NCBI RefSeq assembly: GCF_026020075.1
Contig: NZ_CP102772.1
Coordinates: 434,001 to 498,000 of the forward strand
Length of the DNA: 64,000 bases
Source of the DNA: Bosea sp. NBC_00550
GTDB taxonomy: Bacteria > Pseudomonadota > Alphaproteobacteria > Rhizobiales > Beijerinckiaceae
Direction of reading: 5' to 3'
Position numbers and translations under genes: made by a program
Notes under the pieces: generated by a model
Seen by the model: the letters and a program-made list of their open reading frames with translations, nothing else
What the model was told of the DNA's origin: nothing
The model's database searches: none
In this document: positions 41,274-50,126 of the stretch, piece by piece
Layout: each line of letters opens with the position of its first letter
Position numbering within the stretch: the stretch's first letter is position 1

Positions 41274-44200
41274 TGCGCCGCCTCCTCACCGACTTCGCCA
41301 AGATGAAAGCCCTCGTCCTGAGGAGCGCCGCAAGGCGCGTCTCGAAGGGCGCTCCAGCGGGTTTTGGAACCTCCTGGAACATCCTGCGAGACGCCGCTTC
41401 GCCGCTCCTCCGAATGAGGGCTCGCAGGGTGGCGGGGCTTTTCGCTCTGCTCATGGCGGGTTTCCTCGCCTCGGCCCATTTCGGCGGCTTTGCACAGAAT
41501 GCCCAGACCGACCGCGGCATCGTCGCCGATCTCATCTCGAAGGCGCTGTCCAGCGACACTAGCCAGGTCTCGATCGGCGAGGTCAATGGCGCGCTTTCTT
41601 CCGATGTCGAGATCCGCGACATCGTCCTCTCCGATCGCGACGGCGCCTGGCTGCGTCTCGACCGTGTCCGACTGATCTGGACCCGCAGCGCCCTGCTGCT
41701 GCGCCGGCTCGATGTCGACCGCCTCGAGATCGGCAAGCTTGAAGTGCTGCGCAAGCCGGCCCCGCAGCCGGCCGGCACGACGGCGCCGAGCAACGAGCCG
41801 ATCCTGCCGGAACTGCCGCTCAAGGTCATCCTCCGCGCCTTCCAGCTCAACGAGCTCGCTTTGGGCCAGCCCGTCCTTGGCGTCGCCGCACGCCTCGGCG
41901 CCACCGGTTCGGCCTCGCTCGGCCCGCCGAGCGAGGGGCTCGACCTCAAGCTCGAGGCGCGCCGTCTCGATATGGGCGGCACCTTCAACGTCAACCTGGC
42001 CTTCGTGCCGCAGTCGACGCGCCTGCAACTCGCCGCCAAGCTCGACGAGCCTGCCGGCGGCTTGATCTCGAAGGTCGCGGGCCTGCCGGGCGAGCCGCCG
42101 GTGAAGCTCGACCTCAATGGCGACGGCCCGCTCGATTCCTTCCGCTCGAACCTGACCTTCACGGCCGGCCCGACCATCGGGGCCGAGGGCTCCGCGACGC
42201 TCGCGCGGGCGGGCGCCGAGCGTCAGCTCGCGCTTGCGCTCGACGCGCGCATCGAAGGGCTGATGCCGCCGCCGGTGGCGCCGGTTTTCGCCGGCTCGAC
42301 CCGGCTCGACGGTTCGGTCGGCTTCCGCGATGACGGTGGCGTCGATATCCGCAACCTCGCGCTGGTCTCAGCCCTGGCCCGCCTCGACGTGCTCGGCCGC
42401 TACAATGCCGACAAGACGCTGGACATGCGTGTCAGCGCCGCGTCCCGGCCTAATGCCGACGGCCGCACGGTCGCCTCGGGCGCGGAGATCGGCAAGCTCG
42501 CCTTCGATGCGACGATCCGCGGGCCCGTCGCCGGCCCGACCGTCGTGGCGACCCTCAACGCGCAGGATGCAAACCTGCCGACTGGTCGCTTCGGCAAGGT
42601 CGCACTCACCTTCAATGCCACGCCGAGCGGCATTATCGGTGAGCCCGGCACCCGGATCACGCTGACCTCGGACGGCGAGGCCAGCGGGATCGCGCTGGCC
42701 GACAAGGCGCTGGCGCGCGCCGTGGGCGACAAGGTGACCTTCACCCTGCGTGGCACCGGGCAGGATGACGGCACGGCCGATTTCGAGACCTTGAAGCTCG
42801 CCCTTTCCGGCGTCGAGCTCGACTACAAGGGCAAGCTCGGCCAGGCCCGTATCCTCGGCCAACTCACGGCGGTGCTCCCCGACCTCGCCCGGCTGAGCGA
42901 TCTCGCCGAGCGTCCGCTCGGGGGCAGGGCGGAGGTCACGGCCGATCTCGACGCGACCCCGCGCCTCAACGATTATACGGCGATACTGGACGGCAAGGCC
43001 GAGCGCCTCGCCACCGGGACGGCCGCCGTGGACCGGCTTCTCGCCGGCAGCCTGACACTCGCCGGGCGGGTCAATGCGCTTGCCGGCGACTACACGGTGA
43101 GTGGCCTGCGCGTCGCCGGCCAGCATGCGGCCTTCACCGCCGATGGCTCGATCGGCCGGCAGCAATCCGATCTCAAGCTCGCGCTCGCCCTGCCTGATCT
43201 CAAGCGCGCCGATCCGCGTCTTTCCGGCCGCGGCGACATTACTGCGCAACTCACCGGCCCGCAGAACCGGCTCGATGCCACGGCGCGCATCGCCCTCGCC
43301 AATGCCACCGCGCTGGGCCGCCCGATCCAGCGCCTTGGCATTGATGCCGTGGTGAAGGACCTGCAGGGCGCGCTCGATGCGCGCGTCAATCTGGCCGGCG
43401 AGGTGGATTCGAAGCCGGCGACAGGCACGATCCAGCTCGCGCGTCAGCCGGACGACGGCTGGAATCTCTCCACGCTCGATCTCGCCATCGGCTCGGTCCG
43501 GCTGAATGGCGGGCTCACGCTCGATCCCGCGAGCCGCGCCGCCGGCCGCCTGACGCTGGCCGCGCGCAATCTCGACGATCTCTCGGCGCTGGCGCTCACC
43601 AAGCTCGGCGGCCAGCTCGATGCCGATATCGTGCTGGCGACGCCGGACGGGCGGCAGGACATCGACCTGACCGCGCGTGGATCGCGCCTCGCCAGGCCGT
43701 CGGTCTCGATCGACAAGCTTGATGCCAGGGTCGGCGCCCGCGACATCTATGGCCGCCCGATGCTCGATGCGGCCATCGCCATCGACCGCGCTGTTGCCGC
43801 CGGCGAGACGATCAGCGCGATCCGCTTCGATTCGAAAGGCGCGCTCGATGCCAGCGCCTTCACGCTGAGCGCGAGCGCGCGCGGCTTTGCGCTCAAGGGC
43901 GCCGGCCGGCTGGTGCCCGGCGAGCCGCTGAAGCTGGAGATCGCCTCCTTCGACGCTCGCCGTGACGGCCGCGCGATCACGCTCGCCAATCCGGCCTCGC
44001 TGAGCTTCCTCGCCTCCGGCGTCGAGATCGCCAACCTCGCCCTGATGATCGACAAGGGCAGGGTGACGCTCGATGGCCGCGCCGGCGAGACGCTCGATCT
44101 GCGCTTCGCCGCCCGCGACGTGCCGCTCTCGGCCGCCCGTATCGCTTCGCCGAACCTGAACCTGTCGGGCACCCTGAATGCCGAGGCGCAGATCAAGGGC

Positions 44201-45718
44201 AAGCCAGGCGATCTCTCCGGCCCGTGGAAGCTGCGGATCGCGCAACTCGTCACGCCCGAGACCCGGCAAGCCGGCTTGCCACCGGTCGAGATCACCGGAG
44301 AGGGCGCCTTCAAGGGCGACGCCACCAGCGTTTCCGCCACCGTGAATGCCGGCCGTGGCGCCAGCCTGACGCTGCGAGGCACGGCGCCGCTCAACGCCAC
44401 GGGGCCGCTCGATCTCTCCGCGCAGGGCCGTGTCGACGCCGCGATCGCCAATACGATGCTCGCCGTAAACGGCCAGCGCGTCACCGGAAATGTCGCCATC
44501 GATATGCGCGCTGGCGGGACCGCGTCCGCGCCGCGCCTGAGCGGCAACGCGACGCTGTCGAACGGCAGCTTCACCGATGCGCTGCAGGGCATCCGGCTCA
44601 ACGCCATCGAAGCCCGCATCGCCGCCAATGGCGACAATCTGACGATCGAGCGCGCTTCGGCCCGCGCGCCGAATGGCGGCACGATCTCGGGCAGCGGTCA
44701 GGTCAAAGTCGATCCGGCCGCCGGCTTCCCCGGCAATATCCGCATTCGGGGCGAGCGCGCACAGCTCGTCTCAAGCGGACTTGTCACGGCCGTCGCGGGG
44801 CTGGATCTCGAAATCAGCGGGCCGCTCGCCCAGCGCCCGCGGATCGGCGGGCGCATCGACATCGTCTCGCTCGAGGTTTCCGTTCCCGACAGGCTGCCCG
44901 CCTCGCTCCGACCTGTCGACGGCATCAAGCACATCAATGCCCGCGGCACCGCCGCTGCCCGCCTCGCTGCCGAGCGCAAGGCGCGCCAGGCTCGCGGCCG
45001 TGGTCGCGCTGCCCCGGCATTCGACGCGACGCTCGCCCTGACGGTTTCGGCGCCGAGCCGCGTCTTCATCCGCGGCCGCGGCATCGATGCCGAGCTCGGC
45101 GGCGAGATTCGCATTGCCGGCACCTCGTCCGCACCGGTGCTGAATGGCGGCTTCGAACTGCGTCGCGGCCGCCTCAGCGTGTTGACCCAGCGCCTCGACT
45201 TCAGCCGCGGCCGGCTCACCTTCGCCGGTGGGCTGATTCCCGAACTGGACTTCGTTGCCGAGACGAGCGCTGGTGACGTGACAGCCAAGGTCATCGTCAG
45301 CGGCCCGGCCGACCAGCCCAGCTTCGCCTTCACCTCCCAGCCTGAATTGCCACAGGACGAAGTGCTGTCGCGGCTGCTGTTCGCCCGTGCCTCTGGCTCG
45401 CTTTCGGCCTTCCAGGCCCTTCAGCTCGCCCAGGCTGCCGCGCAATTCGCCGGTGGCGGCGGGGACGACACCTTCGAGCGGCTGCGCAAGTCGCTCGGCG
45501 TCGACAATCTCGACATCCAGATGGGAGAGGGCGGTCCGACCGTTGGAGCGTCGCGTTACATCAGCGACAACGTCTCCGTTGGCGTGAAGGTCGGCTCCAA
45601 GCCGGAGGATAGCGGCGTCTCGGTCAGCATCGATGTGACGAAGCGCCTGAAGCTCCAGGCGGAGACCGGGGCAGACGGCAGCGCCGCAGTCGGGATCGGC
45701 GCCGAGTGGGAATACTGA
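41273..45718 (+). CDS. tamB: TamB, inner-membrane-anchored translocation/assembly protein
   Basis: A 1481-residue AsmA/TamB-like protein: one N-terminal membrane anchor (about residues 53-70, VAGLFALLMAGFLASAH), a very long beta-rich periplasmic stretch, and the C-terminal DUF490 domain (from about residue 1130; ending with LDFSRGRLTFAGGLIPELDFVAETSAGDVTAKVIVSGP and the terminal W-E-Y). It bridges the periplasm toward TamA. The ATG overlaps the tamA stop (TGATG). Residues 13-50 are encoded by an inserted palindromic element (see repeat), so the cytoplasmic N-terminus is unusual; an internal ATG at 41414 is another possible start. Confidence 0.95.
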   Translation: MRRLLTDFAKMKALVLRSAARRVSKGAPAGFGTSWNILRDAASPLLRMRARRVAGLFALLMAGFLASAHFGGFAQNAQTDRGIVADLISKALSSDTSQVSIGEVNGALSSDVEIRDIVLSDRDGAWLRLDRVRLIWTRSALLLRRLDVDRLEIGKLEVLRKPAPQPAGTTAPSNEPILPELPLKVILRAFQLNELALGQPVLGVAARLGATGSASLGPPSEGLDLKLEARRLDMGGTFNVNLAFVPQSTRLQLAAKLDEPAGGLISKVAGLPGEPPVKLDLNGDGPLDSFRSNLTFTAGPTIGAEGSATLARAGAERQLALALDARIEGLMPPPVAPVFAGSTRLDGSVGFRDDGGVDIRNLALVSALARLDVLGRYNADKTLDMRVSAASRPNADGRTVASGAEIGKLAFDATIRGPVAGPTVVATLNAQDANLPTGRFGKVALTFNATPSGIIGEPGTRITLTSDGEASGIALADKALARAVGDKVTFTLRGTGQDDGTADFETLKLALSGVELDYKGKLGQARILGQLTAVLPDLARLSDLAERPLGGRAEVTADLDATPRLNDYTAILDGKAERLATGTAAVDRLLAGSLTLAGRVNALAGDYTVSGLRVAGQHAAFTADGSIGRQQSDLKLALALPDLKRADPRLSGRGDITAQLTGPQNRLDATARIALANATALGRPIQRLGIDAVVKDLQGALDARVNLAGEVDSKPATGTIQLARQPDDGWNLSTLDLAIGSVRLNGGLTLDPASRAAGRLTLAARNLDDLSALALTKLGGQLDADIVLATPDGRQDIDLTARGSRLARPSVSIDKLDARVGARDIYGRPMLDAAIAIDRAVAAGETISAIRFDSKGALDASAFTLSASARGFALKGAGRLVPGEPLKLEIASFDARRDGRAITLANPASLSFLASGVEIANLALMIDKGRVTLDGRAGETLDLRFAARDVPLSAARIASPNLNLSGTLNAEAQIKGKPGDLSGPWKLRIAQLVTPETRQAGLPPVEITGEGAFKGDATSVSATVNAGRGASLTLRGTAPLNATGPLDLSAQGRVDAAIANTMLAVNGQRVTGNVAIDMRAGGTASAPRLSGNATLSNGSFTDALQGIRLNAIEARIAANGDNLTIERASARAPNGGTISGSGQVKVDPAAGFPGNIRIRGERAQLVSSGLVTAVAGLDLEISGPLAQRPRIGGRIDIVSLEVSVPDRLPASLRPVDGIKHINARGTAAARLAAERKARQARGRGRAAPAFDATLALTVSAPSRVFIRGRGIDAELGGEIRIAGTSSAPVLNGGFELRRGRLSVLTQRLDFSRGRLTFAGGLIPELDFVAETSAGDVTAKVIVSGPADQPSFAFTSQPELPQDEVLSRLLFARASGSLSAFQALQLAQAAAQFAGGGGDDTFERLRKSLGVDNLDIQMGEGGPTVGASRYISDNVSVGVKVGSKPEDSGVSVSIDVTKRLKLQAETGADGSAAVGIGAEWEY
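41309..41421. repeat. Long palindrome inserted in frame at the 5' end of tamB
   Basis: Left arm 41309-41347 (GCCCTCGTCCTGAGGAGCG...) is complementary over roughly 40 bases to right arm 41384-41421 (...CGCTCCTCCGAATGAGGGC), with few mismatches and a 36-base loop. It has no stop codon in the tamB frame and contributes residues 13-50, before the membrane anchor. It is a different sequence family from the GTCATCCCGG repeats. Confidence 0.8.
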
Positions 45719-46123
45719 ACCGGAGCCGGTTGAGAATCGCTATCCAACGGGATTCGCGGCTTAGGACACGCGGAGCGCATCCGATTCCCGTTTGGACGGC
45801 TTCAAAACGGGCCGTCGCGAGCCTGTGAGGTTAATGCTTCGTAAATTTCGAGCGTCAAAGCGTGGCTCGCCTGCAACACCGGATTTCAAAGCACCCCATA
45901 CACAGGTCTGACAGGCGGATCGTGGTTGATCGGCGAGCCCGCATTCGTATGGTGGTGATGCGTCGGGACGTTCCCGGTCGCTGTTTTTCGTCTTCGCCAC
46001 CGAAATAGGTCGGTGACGCAGGCGAAAGACCGGGAACAGGCAGGTTCTGCGATCAGGCTGAAAGTCTGGGGCGGGGGGCAGGCTGAAGCCCGAGGGTCTC
46101 GAAACTCTTTTGGAGGTTACCAA
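45719..46123 (+). promoter_or_regulatory. Porin leader region with a branched stem-loop
   Basis: No gene lies in these 405 bases. Toward the porin, GTTCCCGGTC (45970-45979) pairs perfectly with GACCGGGAAC (46028-46037); inside it TTCGCC (45993-45998) pairs with GGCGAA (46021-46026) and ACCGA with TCGGT (45999-46003, 46010-46014). This could form an RNA structure ending 86 bases before the start codon. Short inverted repeats also follow tamB (AACCGG-AG-CCGGTT at 45718-45731). Promoter boxes could not be assigned with confidence. Confidence 0.5.
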
Positions 46124-47497
46124 ATGAAGCTCGTCAAGAGCCTCCTCCTCGGTTCCGCCGCCGGCATCGCCGCGGTCGCCGGGGCTCAGGCCGCCGACCT
46201 TCCCTCGCGGAAGGCCGCTCCGGTCGAATACGTTCGCGTCTGCACCGCTTACGGCGCTGGCTTCTTCTACATCCCCGGCACCGACTCCTGCCTGCGCATC
46301 TCGGGCCGCGTCCGCGCCGAGTACGCCGTCGGCGAGCGTTACAGCGACTTCCAGGATGCCTACGGCACTCGTGCTCGTGGCCGCCTGAACGTCGACGTCC
46401 GTACGCAGACCGCCTACGGCACGCTGCGCACCTTCATCCGCTATGAGCTGACCAACAACACCGGCATCTACGCTTCCGGCACCGGTCCGTTCAACGTCGG
46501 CTCCAACGTCCCCGGCCTCAGCCGCGGCCCTGCCAGCTCCGCCACCACCTCGCTGCTCGATCTGGCCTTCGTCCAGTTCGGCCCGATCACCGCTGGTCGC
46601 GCTCAGTCGTTCTTCGACTTCTACGCTTCGGACCTGAACTTCGCTTCGATCCGTACGGCAGACTCGCGCGTCAACCTGTTGGCTTACACCGCCACCTTCG
46701 GCTCGGGCTTCTCGGCGACGGTGTCGCTCGAAGACCGCACCTCGGGCACGGTTGGTCGTGAGCTCGGCGGCATCATCCAAGATCCGGTTCTGTTCGTGAA
46801 CGGCGGCGCTGCTGTCACCCAGGGTCAGGACTACCCGGATCTCATCGCCTCGCTGCGCGTCGATCAGGGTTGGGGCTCCGCTCAGCTGTCGGGCGCCGTC
46901 GGCCAGCGCAACTACGCCACGCTTGCGAACGTCGCTGCAGTTAATGGTGACGAATTTGCCTGGGCCATCCAGGGCGGCGTCAAGATCAACCTGCCGTCGC
47001 TCGCCGCTGGCGATGCCCTGTGGCTGCAGGCCGCTTATGCGGACGGCGCTCTCGGCTACCTCGGCTGGTCCGGTGGCAGCTTCGGCCTCGGCCGTCTCGG
47101 CCGCCTGAGCCTGGCTGACGCCTCGATCAACCCGGTCACCGGCAGCATCGATAACTCGACCGGCTGGTCGCTCGTCGCGGCGTTCCGCCACTTCTGGACC
47201 CCGACGATCCGCACCGAGATCAGCGCGTCGTACTCGGAACTCAAGCTCGGCTACAACGACAACTCGCAGCTCTTCTTGGCTTCGCGCTCGCTGGACCCGA
47301 AGGAATTCCTGGTCGCTGCCAACGTGATCTGGTCGCCGGTTTCCGGCCTGGATATCGGTGTCGAAGTGCTCTACTCGCACCTCGACGTCCGTGCGCCGGT
47401 CGGTGTCGTCAGCAACGCCAACGTCCGCAGCGGCGTGCTCGGCATCAAGTCGGAAGACACGCTCTCCGGCCGCCTTCGCATCCAGCGCGACTTCTGA
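46124..47497 (+). CDS. Outer-membrane porin (alphaproteobacterial porin_2 type)
   Basis: A 457-residue general diffusion porin. Signal peptide is residues 1-23 (ending GAQA), mature start ADLPSRKAAPVEYVRVC, then a GxxFxxIPGTDSCLRISGRVRAEY segment with the two conserved cysteines that mark the Rhizobiales porin_2 family, and a 16-strand-type barrel ending in RLRIQRDF with the C-terminal Phe needed for BAM recognition. GGAGG lies 9 bases before the ATG. Codon use is strongly biased to C/T-ending preferred codons, as expected for a very abundant protein. Followed by a strong terminator. Confidence 0.95.
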   Translation: MKLVKSLLLGSAAGIAAVAGAQAADLPSRKAAPVEYVRVCTAYGAGFFYIPGTDSCLRISGRVRAEYAVGERYSDFQDAYGTRARGRLNVDVRTQTAYGTLRTFIRYELTNNTGIYASGTGPFNVGSNVPGLSRGPASSATTSLLDLAFVQFGPITAGRAQSFFDFYASDLNFASIRTADSRVNLLAYTATFGSGFSATVSLEDRTSGTVGRELGGIIQDPVLFVNGGAAVTQGQDYPDLIASLRVDQGWGSAQLSGAVGQRNYATLANVAAVNGDEFAWAIQGGVKINLPSLAAGDALWLQAAYADGALGYLGWSGGSFGLGRLGRLSLADASINPVTGSIDNSTGWSLVAAFRHFWTPTIRTEISASYSELKLGYNDNSQLFLASRSLDPKEFLVAANVIWSPVSGLDIGVEVLYSHLDVRAPVGVVSNANVRSGVLGIKSEDTLSGRLRIQRDF

Positions 47498-47519
47498 TCG
47501 GTCTCCGATCTCAGTCGGA

Positions 47520-47548
47520 AGCCCCGGGGAAACCCGGGGCTTTTTTTA
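47520..47548 (+). terminator. Rho-independent terminator of the porin gene
   Basis: GCCCCGGG (47521-47528) and CCCGGGGC (47533-47540) form a perfect 8-bp GC stem around a GAAA tetraloop; an A-T pair extends it, and seven T residues follow directly. A textbook intrinsic terminator 22 bases after the porin stop codon. Confidence 0.95.
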
Positions 47549-47771
47549 TTGTCTGTGGGTTGCCGAGGCTTCGCGGTTGACGAGCGCGCGTCGTCGGGCC
47601 TGATCTAGCGTATGCGCCGTTCTTGCTAGCAGTCTCAAAGAAGACGTGGAGCAAGGCGGCGGTTGGATCGATATCTACGGGTCGCCTGGTAAGCCATTGA
47701 TAAGGTAGGGCGGTCGCGATCATCGGATGCCTGCGCCCACGCTGAGCGGACGCAGGGGTAGGGGGCAAGAC

Positions 47772-50117
47772 ATGTCGCAGCCGGCGCGCTGGATCTGGGG
47801 GCTGATTCCGCTGGCTCTGCTATGGGGCGCGGGAAATCTCGGACTGGACGATGCGATCGAGCGCGACGTCGGTGCCCGGGCCGTGCAGGCCGTGGCTGCG
47901 GTTGCCGGCAAGACGCCGGGCGCTCGCCCGGTCGTGGCTCAGGTCGAGGGCCGGGACGTCACCATAGGCGGCGAGGTTCTCTCCACCGACGGCGCCAACA
48001 AGGCGATGTCGCAGCTTCGAAGCGAATTCGGCGTCCGCCGTGCGTTCGGAGGACTGTCCCAGGTCGTGGCACAGAAGCCTTACTCTTGGTTCGCCGCGCG
48101 CTCGGCGGACAATGTCGCGCTCGGCGGCTTCGTTCCGGATCTCGACACGGCCTCGGCCAATCTCGCAGCTGCGGCGCGCGCGCTGCCGGGGCTGCGCATC
48201 GACGACCGCCAGATCGTCGCCTTCGGAGCGCCCGAAGGCTTCGCCGCGATGACCGCCTCCATGATCGCTGAATTGCCCAGATTGGCCTCGGGCCGGATCG
48301 CGCTCGACGATGGCCGCTTCTGCATCGAAGGCAAAGCCGCGAGTCCCGACGCGTTCCGCGCGCTCGAGGCTGCCGCGGCGCAGCCAGCTCATTCCGGATT
48401 CCGGGCCGTGACGTGCGATCTCGAGCCGCCGACCATCGCGCCTTATCGCTGGAGCGCCGAGCGCAGCGCCGGCAACGCGCTCGTCCTGCGTGGTTTCTAT
48501 CCGAATGAGGAGGTGCGCAGGCAGCTTCTCGACTCGGTGAAACGCGCCTTTGGAGCAGCCGTCCCCCTGCGCGACGAATTGCAGCCGGGCGCCGGTGCGC
48601 CGTCGGCGTTCCCCGAGAAGGTTGCCCGCGCTGCCGTAGATCTCGCCCGCCTCCGCGAGGGCAGGGCCGAGATCACTGGCGACGTCTACACGCTCTCCGG
48701 CAAAGGCCCGGACAGCTACGACGCCTGCCAGGCCCTGCGCCTGCAGATCGCCCAGATGGATGGGCCGGATTCGGTCGCGCGTGTCGCGGTCGATTGCCCA
48801 CCGGAGCCGCCGCCGGTCCCTGTGGTCGTGCCCTTGCCTGAGGTGCCGGGCTTGATCCTGGACGATGTGCTGCCCGCCGCGCCCGCACCTCGTGACACCG
48901 CCGGGCCTGGGCTTTCGGCCTCTGGCACTGCTGCGCCACCGATGGCCTCCGGCGCGGTAGCCGGTGCGCCGGCAACCGCGCCGTCGGTTGCGGTCCTGCT
49001 CGATTGGACCGCGAGGCGCACCGATGGTCGCATCGCTCTGGAGGGAGCGCTGCCCAGCGAGCCGGTTCGGACCGGCGTCCTTACCGCTGCGCGCCGCCTG
49101 TTCGCGGAAACGGCGATCGACGACCTCATGGCTGTCGCGCCTGCGCTGCGCTCCGAACTCGACATCCCGGCATCGCTGTCTTTCGCGCTCGACGTGCTGT
49201 CGAAGCTGAAATCCGGCTCGGTGTCGGTTCGCGACAAGGCTTTCGTCATGGCGGGCGAGGTTGCGGACGCTGCGGGGCTCGCCGCGCTGCGCGACATCCT
49301 TGCCCGAGGGGCTCCGGCAGGCCTCAGCGTGCCGTCTTCTTTGCCGGATAGTATCGTGGTGCGGCCCTATGGCCTGGCGCTGTCCATGGACCGCACCGGC
49401 ATGCGACTGTCCGGCTATCTGCCGGACGAGGCAATGCGGGCGGCCCTGCGTGGACTTATCGCGGATTCCCCGCTCAAGGACCGGCTCGAAGACACAGCGG
49501 TTGTCGTGCCGGGAGCTCCGCCCGGTTTCGGGGCCGCCATACGAACGGTTCTCACAGATCTGCTGCGTCTCGATCTCGGCTCGGCGTCTATCGAGGATGA
49601 GCGGATCGCCATCCGCGGCCTGACCTGCCGCGAACTGGTCAAGAGCGAGGTCGAGACCAGCGCGTCCTCAGGTCTGCCGCCGGGCTTCAAGGCCGATGCC
49701 GTGATCGGTCTGCGCCAGACTGGCTGCGTGGTCGATCCACCGGCGAGCTGCCAGAATGATCTCGACAATCTGACCAGGCAAAACACGGTCCTGTTCGGGC
49801 AGGGCACATCCGTCGTCGAGCTCGACACGACGACGGAGCGGGTGATCGGCGAGGCGGCGGCCATCCTCAAGAAATGCCCGGGCGCTCCGGTCACCATCGA
49901 AGGACACGCCAACCGCGACGGCGAGCGGCACGGCTTCGACAATCAGGATCTGTCGCTGCGGCGAGCATTGCGCGTGCGCGAGGAGCTGACGCGGCGCGGC
50001 ATCGATCCGGGCCAGCTCACGGTCAAGGCCTATGGCAGTGCGCGTCCGCTGGTGTCTTATGACACGTCGGAAGCCAAGACGATGAACCGCCGCGTGCAGT
50101 TCACCGTGGCGAAGTAG
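47772..50117 (+). CDS. Inner-membrane-anchored OmpA/BON-type protein with internal repeats
   Basis: A 781-residue protein. Residues 6-24 (ARWIWGLIPLALLWGAGNL) look like an uncleaved membrane anchor; a BON-like segment follows (VVAQVEGRDVTIGGEVLSTDGANKAM, about 48-75). Four related ~100-residue units then begin near residues 118, 241, 425 and 548 (GGFVPD, GFYPNEE, GALPSEP, GYLPDEA), each with a later GAP.GF-type segment. A Pro/Ala-rich linker lies around 335-410. The last ~115 residues form an OmpA domain (TIEGHANRDGERHGFDNQDLSLRRALRVREELTRRGI, NRRVQF), which binds peptidoglycan. The start follows AGGGGGC. Followed at 9 bases by the HHH membrane protein, probably its partner. Confidence 0.88.
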   Translation: MSQPARWIWGLIPLALLWGAGNLGLDDAIERDVGARAVQAVAAVAGKTPGARPVVAQVEGRDVTIGGEVLSTDGANKAMSQLRSEFGVRRAFGGLSQVVAQKPYSWFAARSADNVALGGFVPDLDTASANLAAAARALPGLRIDDRQIVAFGAPEGFAAMTASMIAELPRLASGRIALDDGRFCIEGKAASPDAFRALEAAAAQPAHSGFRAVTCDLEPPTIAPYRWSAERSAGNALVLRGFYPNEEVRRQLLDSVKRAFGAAVPLRDELQPGAGAPSAFPEKVARAAVDLARLREGRAEITGDVYTLSGKGPDSYDACQALRLQIAQMDGPDSVARVAVDCPPEPPPVPVVVPLPEVPGLILDDVLPAAPAPRDTAGPGLSASGTAAPPMASGAVAGAPATAPSVAVLLDWTARRTDGRIALEGALPSEPVRTGVLTAARRLFAETAIDDLMAVAPALRSELDIPASLSFALDVLSKLKSGSVSVRDKAFVMAGEVADAAGLAALRDILARGAPAGLSVPSSLPDSIVVRPYGLALSMDRTGMRLSGYLPDEAMRAALRGLIADSPLKDRLEDTAVVVPGAPPGFGAAIRTVLTDLLRLDLGSASIEDERIAIRGLTCRELVKSEVETSASSGLPPGFKADAVIGLRQTGCVVDPPASCQNDLDNLTRQNTVLFGQGTSVVELDTTTERVIGEAAAILKKCPGAPVTIEGHANRDGERHGFDNQDLSLRRALRVREELTRRGIDPGQLTVKAYGSARPLVSYDTSEAKTMNRRVQFTVAK

Positions 50118-50126
50118 GAGGCGGAC

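Noticed and set aside
42368..44269. A 633-codon minus-strand open frame inside tamB
   Set aside because: Same shadow effect, no ribosome-binding site and no domain.
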